This document shows positions 23,500 to 31,491 of a stretch of DNA of 35,849 bases, one piece after another. A program made the position numbers and the translations under genes. The notes under the pieces are model-generated. The model worked only from the letters and a program-made list of their open reading frames with translations, was not told the DNA's origin and did not search any database. Position 1 is the stretch's first letter, and the number at the start of each line of letters is the position of its first letter. This DNA comes from Actinomycetes bacterium (lineage in GTDB: Bacteria; Actinomycetota; Actinomycetes; Actinomycetales; Actinomycetaceae), in assembly GCA_023426345.1 (NCBI GenBank), contig JAFAAX010000182.1:1-35849 (forward strand). The letters run 5' to 3'.

Positions 23500-24156
23500 A
23501 TGCCTCACACCGGTCCGCTTGTGCGCGCTCTGGCCGTCGCCGCGACGGGTCTCATGGCCGCCGCCGCGCTGGGCGCGTGCAGCGACGGCGAGCAGTCCAG
23601 CGGCGCGGCGGTCTCCTCAGGCGCCGAGCCGCCGGCCTCCTCATCGCCCGAGCCTTCCATGTCCGGCGGCTACGTCGTCGGGCCCGACGGCAAGCTCCTC
23701 AAGCCGACCGACGCCCCCGTTCCCGTGCTGCCCGAGGCGCCCGCCTCGATCACCGAGAACACCCCGGAGGCCGCGGAGGACTTCGCGCGGTACTTCGTGG
23801 CAGTCACGGAGTATGCGTGGAACAGCGGGGACACAACACGACTGAAGGAGATCAGCACCGAGGACTGTGTGCTTTGTAGCGATGCCTTTGACTCGATAGA
23901 TCGGAATTTGTCCGCTGGTGGATGGAGTGAGAATCTCGAATACTCTGTCAACAGGGTGGAGACTGCTGTCGCGTACCCCGGTGTTTCCGACAAGTATGCA
24001 GTGCTCCTACATATAGAGGTGTCTGCGGATGCGTTTTATGACGGTAAAGAAGCTCGCCGACTTCCTGTTGAGAACCAGCTAATGGAATTGCACACCTGCT
24101 TCTCTGAACAGTGGAATGCTTGCGGGGGTGTTGGTGCAGATGACCCAGATTCGTGA
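23500..24156 (+). CDS. DUF6318 family lipoprotein
   Basis: 218-aa predicted secreted lipoprotein of unknown function. The signal peptide ends in LGAC with Cys27 as the lipidation site, followed by a Ser/Pro-rich linker (to about 53). The conserved domain begins ITENTPEAAEDFARYFVAVTEYAWNSGDTTRLKEISTEDCVLC. The CVLC pair and the C-terminal HTCFSEQWNAC suggest extracytoplasmic disulfides. The ATG lies 7 nt from TACCGT (23487-23492), leaderless. From about 23820 the sequence becomes clearly AT-richer and its codon use differs from the first third. It overlaps the next gene. Confidence 0.8.
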   Translation: MPHTGPLVRALAVAATGLMAAAALGACSDGEQSSGAAVSSGAEPPASSSPEPSMSGGYVVGPDGKLLKPTDAPVPVLPEAPASITENTPEAAEDFARYFVAVTEYAWNSGDTTRLKEISTEDCVLCSDAFDSIDRNLSAGGWSENLEYSVNRVETAVAYPGVSDKYAVLLHIEVSADAFYDGKEARRLPVENQLMELHTCFSEQWNACGGVGADDPDS

Positions 24157-24991
24157 CATCTCGTTTGCTGTCATTGACATTCTTGCAATTCTCTCGAGTC
24201 TGTTCTTTGTATTGCCAGTGAATTCCGAGCAGTTGCCGATTGATCCTTATGTCAACTCTTTGGGATCCGGTGAATCTGTGACGATCGAGGCCGGAACCGG
24301 TCGCCGCCTGGGGTCGCCTGGAATTCCCGAATGGGTGAACCAGCCCGACGCCACGGGCGCTGGATTCACCGGGAGCGCGGGTGGCGCGCCTCAACCTCCG
24401 CCTTCGGTTCCCACAGGCTGTCTGGGCCAGCTCGTCTCCGGCCAATGGGTCGAGGACGCGTGTCCGCTGATCGGCCCGGCCCGCGGCGGCGCGGCCGATC
24501 CGGCCTCTGCGGACTTCGTCCCGCCGACGACGATCGACATCCTCTACCAGGGGCTCGCCTCGACGCAGGTCTCGCCGGCCGGCCTGGTGGTCCAGCCGGA
24601 TCAGTGGGCGTACACGGGAATCCCGACACTGGTCCACGCGGCGAGCGGCACACAGACGAAGTCGGTGAGCGTCCTCGGCTACGACGTCGAGATCGCGTTG
24701 ACGGCGGCTACCTACAGCTTCGACTTCGGCGACGGGTCCCGCCCCCTGGTCACCCGCGACCCCGGCGCTCCCTACCCGGACACCACGAACCAGCACACGT
24801 ACACAACACCCGTCGAGTCCCGGCAGATCGCCCTGGTGACCACCTGGAACGCGACGACGACGAACCCCTTCACGGGAGAGACCCTCACGGTCCCCGGCAT
24901 CATCCAGACGAGGGAGATCAGCCCGCCGTTCGAGGTCCGCACCGCCCGCACGGTACTCACGGACACGGCGGAGGAGCGCGCCGGACATTGA
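24140..24991 (+). CDS. PKD-like secreted/surface protein
   Basis: 283-aa protein. An N-terminal hydrophobic stretch (FAVIDILAILSSLFFVLPVNS) acts as signal or anchor. A linker rich in Gly, Pro and Ala follows, then two cysteines (TGCLGQLVSGQWVEDACPL). A PKD-type immunoglobulin-like fold is suggested by YSFDFGDGSRPL...HTYTTPVESRQIALVTTWNA. It probably pairs functionally with the overlapping DUF6318 lipoprotein, an arrangement I recognise from Actinomyces-type genomes; the role is unknown. An in-frame ATG at 24116 would add 8 residues; neither start has a clear ribosome binding site. The first 150 nt are AT-rich, the rest GC-rich. Confidence 0.7.
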   Translation: MTQIRDISFAVIDILAILSSLFFVLPVNSEQLPIDPYVNSLGSGESVTIEAGTGRRLGSPGIPEWVNQPDATGAGFTGSAGGAPQPPPSVPTGCLGQLVSGQWVEDACPLIGPARGGAADPASADFVPPTTIDILYQGLASTQVSPAGLVVQPDQWAYTGIPTLVHAASGTQTKSVSVLGYDVEIALTAATYSFDFGDGSRPLVTRDPGAPYPDTTNQHTYTTPVESRQIALVTTWNATTTNPFTGETLTVPGIIQTREISPPFEVRTARTVLTDTAEERAGH

Positions 24992-25011
24992 TCTGACAGC
25001 GCCTTTTCCCG

Positions 25012-25140
25012 CGACTTCGGTGCTGTTCGGCGTTGAGGTCGGTTCGTGCGGCGTGCGTCGGTGGGCGATTGTGGGTACCTGTGGCACACCTGTGACCGAG
25101 ACCGGCACCCGTGGAGGGTCCGTGGCCATCCCGATCCGAT
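25012..25140. repeat. Composite intergenic repeat, locus C
   Basis: CGACTTCGGT at 25012-25021; a degenerate unit TGAGGTCGGT exactly 22 bp on (25034-25043); GGTACCTGTGGCA (about 25075-25087), matching the left-arm core of the 4.3-kb palindromes. A third palindrome-like copy follows from about 25097: CGAGACCGGCACCCGTGGA, GGGTCCG, TGGCCATCCCGATCC. A separate small hairpin GGTCCAC-CTGT-GTGGACC follows at about 25169-25186. Together these fill the 219-nt gap between the PKD-like gene and the orphan minus-strand gene. Confidence 0.75.
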
Positions 25141-25210
25141 CGCGGCACGCCGCTATCCGCAGATCCGGGTCCACCTGTGTGGACCGTGGGTCGCTGACGA
25201 CCGAGTGCGT

Positions 25211-25675
25211 TCAGTGCTCCCTCGTGATGACAAAATACGATCCGCGAATCTCGCCGGCCAACTTCGAGCGCTGCCGTGCGAACTTGAACCTCGCCGCAAG
25301 CTCGCCGGGGACGTCCATGCCCTGGGAGAGCTTGAAACCGACCGCTCGCTTGGCGGGATCGGCAATTGTGTACATCACATTGATCGACAGACCAGAGGAA
25401 TAGAAAACGTAGGCGAATCGAATCCCATCGGCCTCGAATCCGCTCACCTCCAGGGCCGGGCTCGCAATGGTGATATCGCGCTCGCTGCGGAGGATCTCCT
25501 CGACCCACGCGAGGGTCGCGGGGTCTTCGGCAGGCGTGGAGACGACGAAGTCGTGGCCGTACTTGTTCGTGAGGTACCGCGCCTCGTTGACGCGCAGCCC
25601 CGCAAGCGCCCCGGCGACGGGCGAGTCTTCAAGGCCGACGGTGGACACGTCCGCGAAATCGACGGTGTACGGCAT
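25211..25675 (-). CDS. Hypothetical protein, 154 aa
   Basis: I do not recognise this protein. It begins MPYTVDFADVSTVGLEDSPV, has no signal peptide or membrane helix, and alternates strands and helices (a central FAYVFYSSGLSINVMYTIADP strand region and a C-terminal LAARFKFARQRSKLAGEIRGSYFVI). The fold looks like a compact cytoplasmic alpha/beta protein. A GGAG 6-9 nt before the ATG supports the start. It lies between the composite repeat and dapD and looks like an isolated accessory gene; its base composition is slightly lower in GC than dapD. Confidence 0.6.
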   Translation of the reverse strand: MPYTVDFADVSTVGLEDSPVAGALAGLRVNEARYLTNKYGHDFVVSTPAEDPATLAWVEEILRSERDITIASPALEVSGFEADGIRFAYVFYSSGLSINVMYTIADPAKRAVGFKLSQGMDVPGELAARFKFARQRSKLAGEIRGSYFVITREH

Positions 25676-25806
25676 GGAGACTCCAGATTCTCGAGTGGAT
25701 CGCGACTTCGATACGGTCGGCAGACGGTCCGCGTCAGCAGTGCAGCGATGCCGGGGCGGCCGTTGCGGGACGGAGGAGCCGCCGTCGCGGTGGAGGGCTG
25801 CGCCGC

Positions 25807-26796
25807 CTAGTTCCGGTGGAGGTCCGGGTTGAGCTCGATGCCGTGGCCGCCGCGGGGAAGGGCCTCGACGCGGCCGGACACGGAGTTCCGCCGGAACAGG
25901 ACGTTCGACGCCCCGGAGAGCTCGCGGGCGGAGACCGTGCGCGGGTCCATGAAGATGCCCTCCGAGCCGGGCACCACTCCGCCGGAGGCGAGCACGGCGA
26001 CCTTCGTGCCCGCGGTGAGGTAGAGGCCGGACTCGACGACGCAGTCGTCGCCCAGCGCGATGCCGAGGCCGGAGTTCGCGCCCAGGAGGCAGCGCTCGCC
26101 CATGCGGACCAGCTCGCGTCCACCGCCGGAGAGGCGGCCCATCGTCGAGGCGCCGCCGCCGACGTCCGATCCGTTGCCGATGACGACGCCGTGCGAGATG
26201 CGGCCCTCGATCATGGAGGTCCCCAGCGTGCCCGCGTTGAAGTTGACGAAGCCTGCGTGCATGACGGTGGTGCCCTCGGCCAGGTGGGCGCCCAGACGGA
26301 CCTTCGCCCCGTCAGCGATCCGCACGCCGGAGGGAAGGACGTAGTTGACCATCGGGGGGAACTTGTCGACGCTGGTCACGGTCGGCATATGGCCGTCGCG
26401 CAGGCGCAGGCGCACGCGGGTCTCCTCGAAGCCCTCGACCGAGCAGGGGCCGGCCGTCGTCCAGACCACGTTGGGCAAGCGGGAGAAGATCCCGTCCAGG
26501 TTGATGGTGTTGGGCAGCGCCAGCCGGTGGGAGAGGAGGTGGAGGCGCAGGTAGCCGTCCGCCGTCGACTGCGGCTGATCGTCCAGGTCGACCTGGCAGG
26601 TCACGACCGTGGTGTGGATGCCGCGCGCCGGGTCCTCGCGCTCCAGGCCGCCGAGCGTGTCGAGCAGGTCCGCGTCGGTGTCCTCGGGGCTCTGATCGCG
26701 TGTGCCCAGGTGGGGACGGGGGTACCAGACGTCCAGCGTCTGTCCGTTCTTGGTTGCTGTCGCGAGGCCGATGGCCCATGCCTTCCGGGTGTCCAT
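25807..26796 (-). CDS. dapD: Tetrahydrodipicolinate N-succinyltransferase (DapD)
   Basis: 329-aa actinobacterial-type DapD. It transfers succinyl from succinyl-CoA to tetrahydrodipicolinate in diaminopimelate synthesis. The left-handed beta-helix begins near VRIADGAKVRLGAHLAEGTTVMHAGFVNFNAGTLG, with the catalytic-region sequence MIEGRISHGVVIGNGSDVGGGASTMG and the CoA-side segment LGANSGLGIALGDDCVVESGLYLTAGTKV. The unique N-terminal domain (about 1-160) matches the mycobacterial-type layout. The ATG lies 6 nt from TAGAGT (minus strand, 26803-26808), so it is leaderless. DapC, the next enzyme, is encoded separately at 20.6 kb. Confidence 0.95.
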   Translation of the reverse strand: MDTRKAWAIGLATATKNGQTLDVWYPRPHLGTRDQSPEDTDADLLDTLGGLEREDPARGIHTTVVTCQVDLDDQPQSTADGYLRLHLLSHRLALPNTINLDGIFSRLPNVVWTTAGPCSVEGFEETRVRLRLRDGHMPTVTSVDKFPPMVNYVLPSGVRIADGAKVRLGAHLAEGTTVMHAGFVNFNAGTLGTSMIEGRISHGVVIGNGSDVGGGASTMGRLSGGGRELVRMGERCLLGANSGLGIALGDDCVVESGLYLTAGTKVAVLASGGVVPGSEGIFMDPRTVSARELSGASNVLFRRNSVSGRVEALPRGGHGIELNPDLHRN

Positions 26797-26854
26797 GACG
26801 ACACTCTACGGTCCGGCACCGCGGCCGGCCCGATGGATTCCACGGGCCGGGTGG

Positions 26855-27631
26855 TCAGGAGGCGGTCCCGCGCCGGACGTCCCACAGGTCGGGCCAGAAG
26901 ATCCCGAGGCCGCGCAGGACCTCGCGCATGAGCGGCAGCGACAGGCCGACGACGGAGTGGTAGTCGCCCTCGATCCCCGTGATGAAGGGCCCGCCCAGGC
27001 CGTCGACGGTGAAGGATCCGGCGACCTCGAGCGGCTCGCCGGAATCGACGTAGGCGTCGATCTCCTCCTCTGACATCCCGCCGAAATGGACGACGGTGGA
27101 GGCCGCGGCGCCCGCCTCGCCGGCCAGTCGCCAGCGGCGGGGCCCGGCGTCCCCGTCCAGGACGGCGGCGTGATGGCCGGTCCACAGGACGGCCGACCGG
27201 CTCCGCATCTGGCGGATGCGGGCGCGCGCGACGTCGGGGGAGTGGGGCTTGCCGAGCATCTGCCCGTCCATCTCCAGCATCGAGTCGCAGCCGATGACGA
27301 CCAGGCGGTCCGGGCCGCCGCCTCGCCCGCCCGATCCGGCGGACAGCGCGGGGGCGTCGCCCTCGTAGACTCTGATCGCGCCCGAGACGATGCCGTCGGC
27401 GATGGCCCGGCACTTGGCCGCGGCGAGGGCCGCGACCTCGTCGGCGGGGGCGGTCGGTCCTCCGGCGAACGCGCGGCCGCCCGGCAGCGCGGACAGGACG
27501 GCGTCCTCGTCGACCTGCGAGACCCGCACGAGGGGCGTGATCCCGGCCGCCCGCAGCGTCGCCAGGCGCGCGGGCGACTGGGAGGCGAGCACGACGCGGA
27601 TGCCGACGGGCGCCCGACCCGGCGCCGTCAT
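26855..27631 (-). CDS. Maf-family nucleoside triphosphate pyrophosphatase
   Basis: 258-aa house-cleaning enzyme that hydrolyses non-canonical or excess NTPs to NMP plus pyrophosphate. Motifs: VVLASQSPARLATLRAAGI near the start, the VIGCDSMLEMDGQMLGKP block (usually CDT/ADT), HHAAVLDG, and the C-terminal GSFTVDGLGGPFITGIEGDYHSVVGLSLPL. It is longer than classical Maf (about 200 aa) because of an insert after LPGGRAFAGGPTAPADE and a Gly-rich segment. The start ATG overlaps the stop of the upstream DUF885 gene (ATGA), suggesting co-translation. Confidence 0.9.
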   Translation of the reverse strand: MTAPGRAPVGIRVVLASQSPARLATLRAAGITPLVRVSQVDEDAVLSALPGGRAFAGGPTAPADEVAALAAAKCRAIADGIVSGAIRVYEGDAPALSAGSGGRGGGPDRLVVIGCDSMLEMDGQMLGKPHSPDVARARIRQMRSRSAVLWTGHHAAVLDGDAGPRRWRLAGEAGAAASTVVHFGGMSEEEIDAYVDSGEPLEVAGSFTVDGLGGPFITGIEGDYHSVVGLSLPLMREVLRGLGIFWPDLWDVRRGTAS

Positions 27632-29334
27632 GCGAGGACGGCCTCGCGCAGGGTCGCCATGGGCAGGCCGCCCAGCTTGAGCGCCTTCGAGTGGAACGCC
27701 TTGAGCGTGGGCTCTTCGCCGCGCGACGCCGCGGTGGACAGGTAGCCCTCCCGCGCCTCCTGCCACAGGCGCTGGCCCACCTTGTAGGACGGGGCCTGGC
27801 CCGGCCACCCGAGGTAGCGGTTGAGCTCGAAGGCGAGGAAGCCGTCCGCCATCGCCACGTTGTCCTTGAGGAAGGACCACGCGTAGTCGCGGTCCCAGGC
27901 CTGCCCGGACCCGTCGGGCCGGGGGAGCCCCAGGTGGACGCCGATGTCGAGGACCACCCGCGCGGCGCGCAGCCGCATCGAATCGAGCAGCCCCATGCGG
28001 TTCGCGGGCTCGTCCTGGTAGCCGAGCTCGGCCATCAGGCCCTCCGCATAGAGGGCCCAGCCCTCGCCGTGTCCGGAATTCCAGGAGGCCAGGCGTCGAT
28101 AGAGGTTGAGGGAGTCGGCCTCGTACATCGCCTGCGAGATCTGGAGGTGGTGGCCGGGGACGCCCTCGTGGAAGACCGTCGTGCGCTCCTGCCACGTGTG
28201 GAACGTGTCCTCCCCCGGCGGGACGGACCACCACATGCGCCCCGGTCGGGAGAAGTCCTGGGAGGGGCCCGTGTAGTAGATGCCGCCGTTGGCCGAGGGC
28301 GCGAGCAGGCACTCGATGCGGCGCGCCGGGGCGGGGATGTCGAAGTGGACGCCGTCGAGGTCCGCGATGACGGAATCCGCCAGGCCCTGCATCCACTCCT
28401 TGAGCGCCGCCGTGCCATGCAATTGCAGCGCGGGCTCGTCGTTGAGGCGGCGCATCGCCTCGCGCACCGAGGTGCCCGGCCCGTACAGCTCGGCGGCGAT
28501 CCGGCGCTGCTCGGCGTCAATGCCGGCGAGCTGGTCGCGGCCCCAGTCGTAGGTCTCGTCCAGGTCGACCACGGCGCCCACGAACTGGCGGGAGAACCGC
28601 TGGTAGCGCTCGCGGCCGACGCCGTCGGAGGCCGGCGCCCGGTCCAGGAGCTCATCGGCGAGGACGCCGGCGAGGGTCTCGTAGGCCTGCGCCGCGACGC
28701 GCGCCCCGTCCCGCAGCTCCTCGACCAGCCGGTCGTCCGTGCCGTCGGCGACCGCCGGAGCGGCCGCGCCCTCCTCGGCGAGGGCCGCGAGGACCCCGTC
28801 GGGGGAGGCCGCCGCGCGCGCCTCCTCGATGCCGATGCCGATCTGGCGGCGCGCGGCGATGAGCCCGCGGGAGGCCGCCAGCCGCAGGGACTCCGCGTAG
28901 CCCGACAGCGCATCGGGGACGGCATGGAGGCGGTCCGCGACGTCCTGCCACTCCTCCCGCGTCTGGCGGGGCATCAGGTCGAAGCTGTCGCGGACATCCT
29001 GGATGGGGGACGCGATGTTGTTGACGGCGGCCAGGTCCTCGCCGGCCTCGGCCAGATCGATCGCGGCGCCCAGGCTCTCGACGATGGCGGAGATCGTCAC
29101 GCGATCCACGGCGTCCGCCGGGCGGGCCGCCGCGGCCTGCGCCGAGGCGACGAGGCCGCGATCGAGGCGCAGCTGCTCCTCGAAGCCGGCCGGCGAGTAG
29201 TCGGGCAGGGCGCCCGGGGTCCCGGGCAGTCCCCAGTCGGTGGCCGCGACCGGGTTGATGCGGGCGACGGCGCGGACGTAGTGGTCCGCGGCCTGGTCGA
29301 GGGCGGAGGCGGCGCGGGGGGTCTGTGCGTTCAC
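27628..29334 (-). CDS. DUF885 family metallohydrolase
   Basis: 568-aa protein of the DUF885 family, predicted zinc-dependent peptidases with the metal motif HEGVPGHHLQ, seen here in TTVFHEGVPGHHLQISQAMYEAD. ILPS-like LLAPSANGGIYYTGPSQDFSRPG and a helix-rich N-terminal half match the family. No signal peptide, so cytoplasmic. The GTG at 29334 is 6 nt from TAGGCT (minus strand, 29341-29346), a leaderless start, and MNAQTPRAASALDQAADHYV is a sensible N-terminus. First gene of a two-gene unit with the Maf-family gene. The substrate is unknown. Confidence 0.9.
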   Translation of the reverse strand: MNAQTPRAASALDQAADHYVRAVARINPVAATDWGLPGTPGALPDYSPAGFEEQLRLDRGLVASAQAAAARPADAVDRVTISAIVESLGAAIDLAEAGEDLAAVNNIASPIQDVRDSFDLMPRQTREEWQDVADRLHAVPDALSGYAESLRLAASRGLIAARRQIGIGIEEARAAASPDGVLAALAEEGAAAPAVADGTDDRLVEELRDGARVAAQAYETLAGVLADELLDRAPASDGVGRERYQRFSRQFVGAVVDLDETYDWGRDQLAGIDAEQRRIAAELYGPGTSVREAMRRLNDEPALQLHGTAALKEWMQGLADSVIADLDGVHFDIPAPARRIECLLAPSANGGIYYTGPSQDFSRPGRMWWSVPPGEDTFHTWQERTTVFHEGVPGHHLQISQAMYEADSLNLYRRLASWNSGHGEGWALYAEGLMAELGYQDEPANRMGLLDSMRLRAARVVLDIGVHLGLPRPDGSGQAWDRDYAWSFLKDNVAMADGFLAFELNRYLGWPGQAPSYKVGQRLWQEAREGYLSTAASRGEEPTLKAFHSKALKLGGLPMATLREAVLA

Positions 29335-29430
29335 GGGCCCAGCCTAGCCGGGCCCCTTCCTCCCGGACGAGGGCGACCCGCCCGCCGGGGTTCACGCGCG
29401 AGGCCGGGTCGGGGGCACTACCCTGGGTCA

Positions 29431-29523
29431 GTGACAACGGACACAGTCCCATGCTCCCGCGTCACCTGCCCGCGCTGCCGCACCGGGCACCGCGCGCCCG
29501 ATCCGAAGGATGACCCAGCGTGA
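29431..29523 (+). CDS. 30-aa Cys-rich small ORF upstream of the cyclase
   Basis: A 30-codon ORF (GTG start) lies exactly 6 nt after TACCCT (29419-29424), the leaderless layout of neighbouring genes. Its stop overlaps the cyclase start (GTGA, 29520-29523). The peptide has Cys8, Cys13, Cys16 and His20 (CSRVTCPRCRTGH), a zinc-knuckle-like pattern, and a Pro/Asp-rich tail. Translation is inferred from the promoter geometry and the stop/start overlap only. It could be a regulatory leader peptide, a small zinc protein, or a device for loading ribosomes onto the cyclase. Confidence 0.5.
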   Translation: MTTDTVPCSRVTCPRCRTGHRAPDPKDDPA

Positions 29524-30584
29524 CACCCCCACCCGCACCCGACTCGCACGGCGCCGCGCCGCGTCCGCCCGAGGACGCCCCGGCGCGGACCTCGACGATC
29601 GAGGCGTACGAGGACCTGCTGCTCGGGGGCGCGCCGACGTTGACGGCCCGAGACCTGGCCGAGCAGGTCGGCGCCGAGATCGCCGACGTCGAGGACTTCT
29701 GGCTGGTCATGGGGTTCCCGGCCGTCGCCCCCGACGAGGTGGCGTTCACGCGGCGCGACGCGGAGGCCTACCGGCAGTGGCACGAGCTCACGCACTCGGG
29801 GGCCATCGACCTGGCGACGGGGAAGTCCCTGCTGCGCGCCCAGTCCCACATCGCCGACCGTCTGGCGCTGTGGCAGGTCGAGGCGCTCGTGGAGGACGCG
29901 ACGCGCCGCATGGACCTGGACGACACCTCCGCGCGCCTGGTCGTCCTGGACCAGATGCGAGACCACGTGGACTTCCTCGGCCGCACCCTGGTCTACTCCT
30001 GGCAGCGCCAGCTGGAGGCCCTGCTGTCGCGCGTCGACCGCGAGGTCTCGCGCCGCGGACGCGAGTCCGCGAAGCGGCGCTTCCCCCTCAACCGCTCCCT
30101 GGGCTTCGTCGACATGGTGTCCTACACCTCGTCCTCGACGATCCTGGGCGGGCGCCTGGTCGGCCTCATCGAGCGCTTCGAGGACGCCTCCCGCAACGCC
30201 GTGACGGAGGCGGGCGGCCGCGTGGTCAAGATGATCGGGGACGCGGTCTTCTTCATCGCCGACGATCTGCCGACGGGCCTGCGGGTCGTCACGTCGCTCA
30301 TCGAGCGCCTCCAAGCCGATGACGACATCCTGCCGGTGCGCGCGTCCTTCGTCCGCGGCGATGTGTTCTCGCGCTCCGGCGACGTGTTCGGCCCCCCGGT
30401 CAACCTGGCGTCCCGACTGGTGGACATCGCGCCGGTCGGGCGGATCCTCACGGATCCCGCGACGGCGGCGGCCGTCGCCGCCGGGAAGGGCGGCGCGGGC
30501 TACGACGTGGAGGAGTTCCCCAGCGCCGAGCTGCGCGGTTTCGGCACCGTCTCGCCCTATCTGCTCTCGCGCGCGGAGGAGTGA
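29520..30584 (+). CDS. Class III adenylate/guanylate cyclase with N-terminal regulatory domain
   Basis: 354-aa nucleotide cyclase. The catalytic domain begins about residue 192: metal-binding Asp198 in GFVDMVSYT, Lys237 and Asp241 in GGRVVKMIGDAVFFI, and the GDVFGPPVNLASRL motif carrying the Asn/Arg transition-state residues. These match an active homodimeric cyclase, and Lys237 favours ATP as substrate. The N-terminal half is helical (YEDLLLGGAPTLTARDLAEQVG) and resembles the autoinhibitory region of mycobacterial pH-responsive cyclases, so acid or lipid sensing is possible but inferred. No membrane helix. The GTG start overlaps the upstream small ORF. Confidence 0.88.
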   Translation: MTPPPAPDSHGAAPRPPEDAPARTSTIEAYEDLLLGGAPTLTARDLAEQVGAEIADVEDFWLVMGFPAVAPDEVAFTRRDAEAYRQWHELTHSGAIDLATGKSLLRAQSHIADRLALWQVEALVEDATRRMDLDDTSARLVVLDQMRDHVDFLGRTLVYSWQRQLEALLSRVDREVSRRGRESAKRRFPLNRSLGFVDMVSYTSSSTILGGRLVGLIERFEDASRNAVTEAGGRVVKMIGDAVFFIADDLPTGLRVVTSLIERLQADDDILPVRASFVRGDVFSRSGDVFGPPVNLASRLVDIAPVGRILTDPATAAAVAAGKGGAGYDVEEFPSAELRGFGTVSPYLLSRAEE

Positions 30585-30692
30585 GCGCCCGCGGCCCGTG
30601 GGCCGCGCCCTCCCGGTCGTTCAGAGCCTGAATGACGTTTTACTCGGTCAAGGATTGTGAAAGAGACAGGCGCGCCGAGATAGGATGCCCAG

Positions 30693-31373
30693 GTGACTAC
30701 CGTGCTCCTCGTCGAAGACGATCCCGCCATCTCCGAACCGCTCGCCCGCGCGTTGGGACGCGAGGGCTATGAGGTCCGGGCGCACGGAACCGGCCGAGGC
30801 GCGCTGTCGGAGCTCGAGGGGGCGGACCTCGTGGTCCTCGACCTCGGGCTGCCCGACATCGACGGCCTGGACGTCGCCCGGGAGATCCGCTCGCAGGGCC
30901 GCGCCGTCCCGATCCTCATCCTGACGGCCCGCACCGACGAGGTCGACATGGTGGTCGGCCTGGACGCCGGCGCCGACGACTACGTGACGAAGCCCTTCCG
31001 GCTGGCGGAGCTGCTGGCCCGCGTCCGGGCGCTTCTGCGCCGCACGACCGGCGACGCGTCCGACGCGGATCTGGCCGCCCAGGACGTCCGCGTCGACGTC
31101 GCCGCCCATCGCGCCTTCGTGGGCGAGCGCGAGCTGCAGCTCACCGCCAAGGAATTCGACCTGCTGCGCGTCCTCGTGCGCGAGGCCGGCAACGTCGTCG
31201 AGCGCGACGCGCTGATGCGCGAGGTCTGGGGATCGGAGCCGACGGGTTCCACGAAGACCCTCGACATGCATGTGTCGTGGCTGCGGCGCAAGCTCGGCGA
31301 CGACGCCGCCGACGCCCGCTACATCACGACGGTGCGGGGCATGGGATTCCGGTTCGAGACCGGGAAGGACTGA
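30693..31373 (+). CDS. OmpR/PhoB-family response regulator
   Basis: 226-aa two-component response regulator. The receiver domain (1-118) has Asp9/Asp10, phospho-acceptor Asp50 (VVLDLGLPDIDG) and the conserved Lys of YVTKPF. The winged-helix DNA-binding domain is at about 130-223 (LTAKEFDLLRVLVREAGNVVERDALMREVWG, then RYITTVRGMGFRFE). A GTG start lies 6 nt from TAGGAT (30681-30686), leaderless. Its kinase lies 118 nt downstream. The promoter is separate from the cyclase gene. Confidence 0.95.
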   Translation: MTTVLLVEDDPAISEPLARALGREGYEVRAHGTGRGALSELEGADLVVLDLGLPDIDGLDVAREIRSQGRAVPILILTARTDEVDMVVGLDAGADDYVTKPFRLAELLARVRALLRRTTGDASDADLAAQDVRVDVAAHRAFVGERELQLTAKEFDLLRVLVREAGNVVERDALMREVWGSEPTGSTKTLDMHVSWLRRKLGDDAADARYITTVRGMGFRFETGKD

Positions 31374-31388
31374 CGCGGCGGGCCGCCC

Positions 31389-31491
31389 GCGCCGATCCCG
31401 GTGACGGCCCCCCGCACGCGCCGACGGGCCGCGCCCCCTCGTCCCACCGGGACGGGGGCGGGGGCGGCGCGGTGACGGAAGGAGGAGGTTC
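31389..31491 (+). other. Response regulator-kinase intergenic region with GC hairpin
   Basis: The 118-nt gap has an imperfect hairpin with CCCCTCGTCCC on one side and GGGACGGGGG on the other, about 31435-31460. The kinase ribosome binding site GGAGGAGG follows. It may act as an internal attenuator lowering kinase relative to regulator. No other gene is visible. Confidence 0.3.
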
